A stretch of DNA of 64,000 bases from Anas platyrhynchos (taxonomy: Eukaryota > Chordata > Aves > Anseriformes > Anatidae): assembly GCF_047663525.1 (NCBI RefSeq), contig NC_092605.1:4278001-4342000 (forward strand), given 5' to 3'. A program made the position numbers and the translations under genes. Shown one piece after another: positions 62,400-64,000 of the stretch (positions are counted from its first letter, which is position 1; every line of letters starts with the position of its first letter). Below the pieces are notes generated by a model. It searched no databases, was not told where the DNA came from, and worked only from the letters and a program-made list of their open reading frames with translations.

Positions 62400-64000
62400 C
62401 TAAAATGGATGAATTAGCATTGAAAAATCAGCATAAGTTAAAATATTAGAAGAGTCATAGTTGTTTCTAAAGAACAAGTGCCAAAAATCCTCCATTTTTC
62501 TGAAGAATATGCAGATCTAAAGAAACAGGAACGAAAAGAGTAACTTAAGCCAGTATTACCAGATTCATGGCTGTGAATAGCTAAGGCTGTGGTTTTGCTC
62601 CTGTTAAAGAGGTTGTAACTACAAAATACACATCCTTATTTTAATATTATTTTAAAATCTGAGATTATGAAGTATACCAACAGGTTTATGATGCTTTTCT
62701 ATTAAGTATTACACAGCAGTGTGTATTCCCGTATTAGTAATCCTTCTAGCTGCACAGTAAATTGCTGACAGTCTTCCCAAAGCTGCTCTAAAATGTGCTT
62801 TTCCAAAACTCGTATAATGTCTAAAAATAGCCTCTCAGAGGATACTCAAGTACTGATGCAGAACACGCATTAAACTAGTGTAGAACTACAGCACATAGAA
62901 CTGTACCAGCATCTTAACCGTGACTTAAACAGCAGCATACCAGTGAACAAGATCTCTCTGTAGATACAAACACCAACTGGTTATTTAGGCCACTGTTTTC
63001 CAAAGTGTTAGAGAAATATCCTTGGGAAACAGATGAAATACTGAGACTGCTACATGCAAAACGAAGGCAGGAAAGCAAGTCTTGACAAAAAGCTCTTTTA
63101 TGGTCTTGTTTGTGAATCAGAGGTGAAAGCAAGGCTCCTAGGCATCCCGTGACATCTAACAGCACTCATCTGTTAGCTCAGGAAACCAAAACATGACAAG
63201 AAAGAAGGAAGTTTATATTTTGTGAAGCTTTAATTCATTGTACTGCTCGCATCCTTTTTCAAGAAGGAAGTGAAGCTGAAGTTTAAGGTTGCTTAAAAAA
63301 CAAAAAACCTTGCAAGCAGACACACATTCTTAGATTTGCATTAAGTGCAACATTCATTGCAAGTGCAAGATTACTAGGAGTTGTAATTTTTTTATTTTTA
63401 TTTATTTATTTTACACTTTTGCTACTTCCTTGCAAGGTAAGACTTCATTTTCTGAGGGCAGGAATACACACATCTGTGTATATCTGCATAAATGAAAAGC
63501 TTGCATCACATAGTAACATCTCCACTTGGAATTTGCAAGCATGGAAATAAACTCTTTCCTTCAATATCTTCTTATCAGTTAGGAAATTGATAGCAATTGA
63601 CTTATTGATCTTGAAATTACCCCCAAAAGAATACATTATTCCACAGTTACTCAAGAAAACGAAACCAAGATTCTAAGGTGTTATATGAGATATTTGGTAT
63701 CCATTTCCAAAAAAAAAAAAAAAACAAAAACAAAAAAACAACTACACTATCTACCCAATTGTTTATTGAATTTGTTAAGTTCAGCCACTGGATAATGATT
63801 CATACTTTACCAAGTAGTTACAGAAAGGAGGAAATGATACCTCTTACCAAGGGAATCCAGAGATCATACAAACAGAATCAAGCCTTAACAGAGCCAATGG
63901 TTCTCCTCAAACATTTCTACATCTTTGTATTCCAAAAGCATCCACTGACTGATGCAGCACAGACTGACCACTGACTTTCACACACAAAACTCCAGAAACA
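62400..64000. other. SPAG9: SPAG9 intron (partial), no exon found
   Basis: Intron upstream (in transcript sense) of the first exon in the window, continuing past the edge. I looked for the preceding JIP4 coding blocks on the minus strand and saw none. It contains an A-run at 63709-63724 and is otherwise AT-rich without recognisable elements. Confidence 0.7.

Noticed and set aside
62914-63165. 83-codon minus-strand frame just upstream of the first SPAG9 exon
   Set aside because: Its translation does not resemble JIP4 and has no phase-compatible splice sites; treated as intron.

Overview
This window is nuclear DNA of an amniote, most likely a bird. Three things point that way. One recognisable multi-exon gene, SPAG9 (JIP4), is far more compact than its mammalian counterpart. 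Mammalian SINE/L1 elements are absent and interspersed repeats are very sparse. Composition is strongly patchy. The species cannot be named from sequence alone. Protein comparisons below are from my memory of human JIP4 and JIP3 and were not run as searches.

Right part (about 33,150-64,000, minus strand): the 3' three quarters of SPAG9/JIP4, a scaffold and motor adaptor that links JNK/p38 signalling, kinesin-1, dynein-dynactin, ARF6 and phosphorylated Rabs. I placed 24 constitutive coding exons between 62,399 and 38,072. Every junction keeps the frame, and together they make 3,183 nt (1,060 codons plus stop). They cover the acidic linker, the ARF6/kinesin-binding leucine zipper, the RH2 Rab-binding helix, a serine-rich hinge and the whole C-terminal WD40-like propeller. 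Roughly 260 N-terminal residues (RH1 domain, first coiled coil), the promoter and the 5' UTR lie beyond base 64,000. I also found three small cassette exons, all multiples of three: 15 nt, 12 nt and 39 nt. The last coding exon is followed by an AT-rich 3' UTR that may run almost 5 kb.

Left part (1 to about 33,000): no gene that I can support. It is GC-variable intergenic DNA downstream of SPAG9; in human, TOB1 is the next gene on this side, so this is probably part of the TOB1-SPAG9 interval. It holds A/T homopolymers, short tandem duplications, a GC/CpG-rich patch at 24.9-26.3 kb, AT-rich blocks that look like candidate regulatory elements (11.17-11.33 kb and 12.78-12.97 kb), and one 175-codon open frame (9,049-9,576) that ends in a paired CxxC motif.

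The most interesting signals are in SPAG9 splicing: the three in-frame cassette exons, a GC-AG intron, a 3' splice site whose pyrimidine tract is a (GT)8 microsatellite, and an 83-nt intron. I saw no wholly new biological system.
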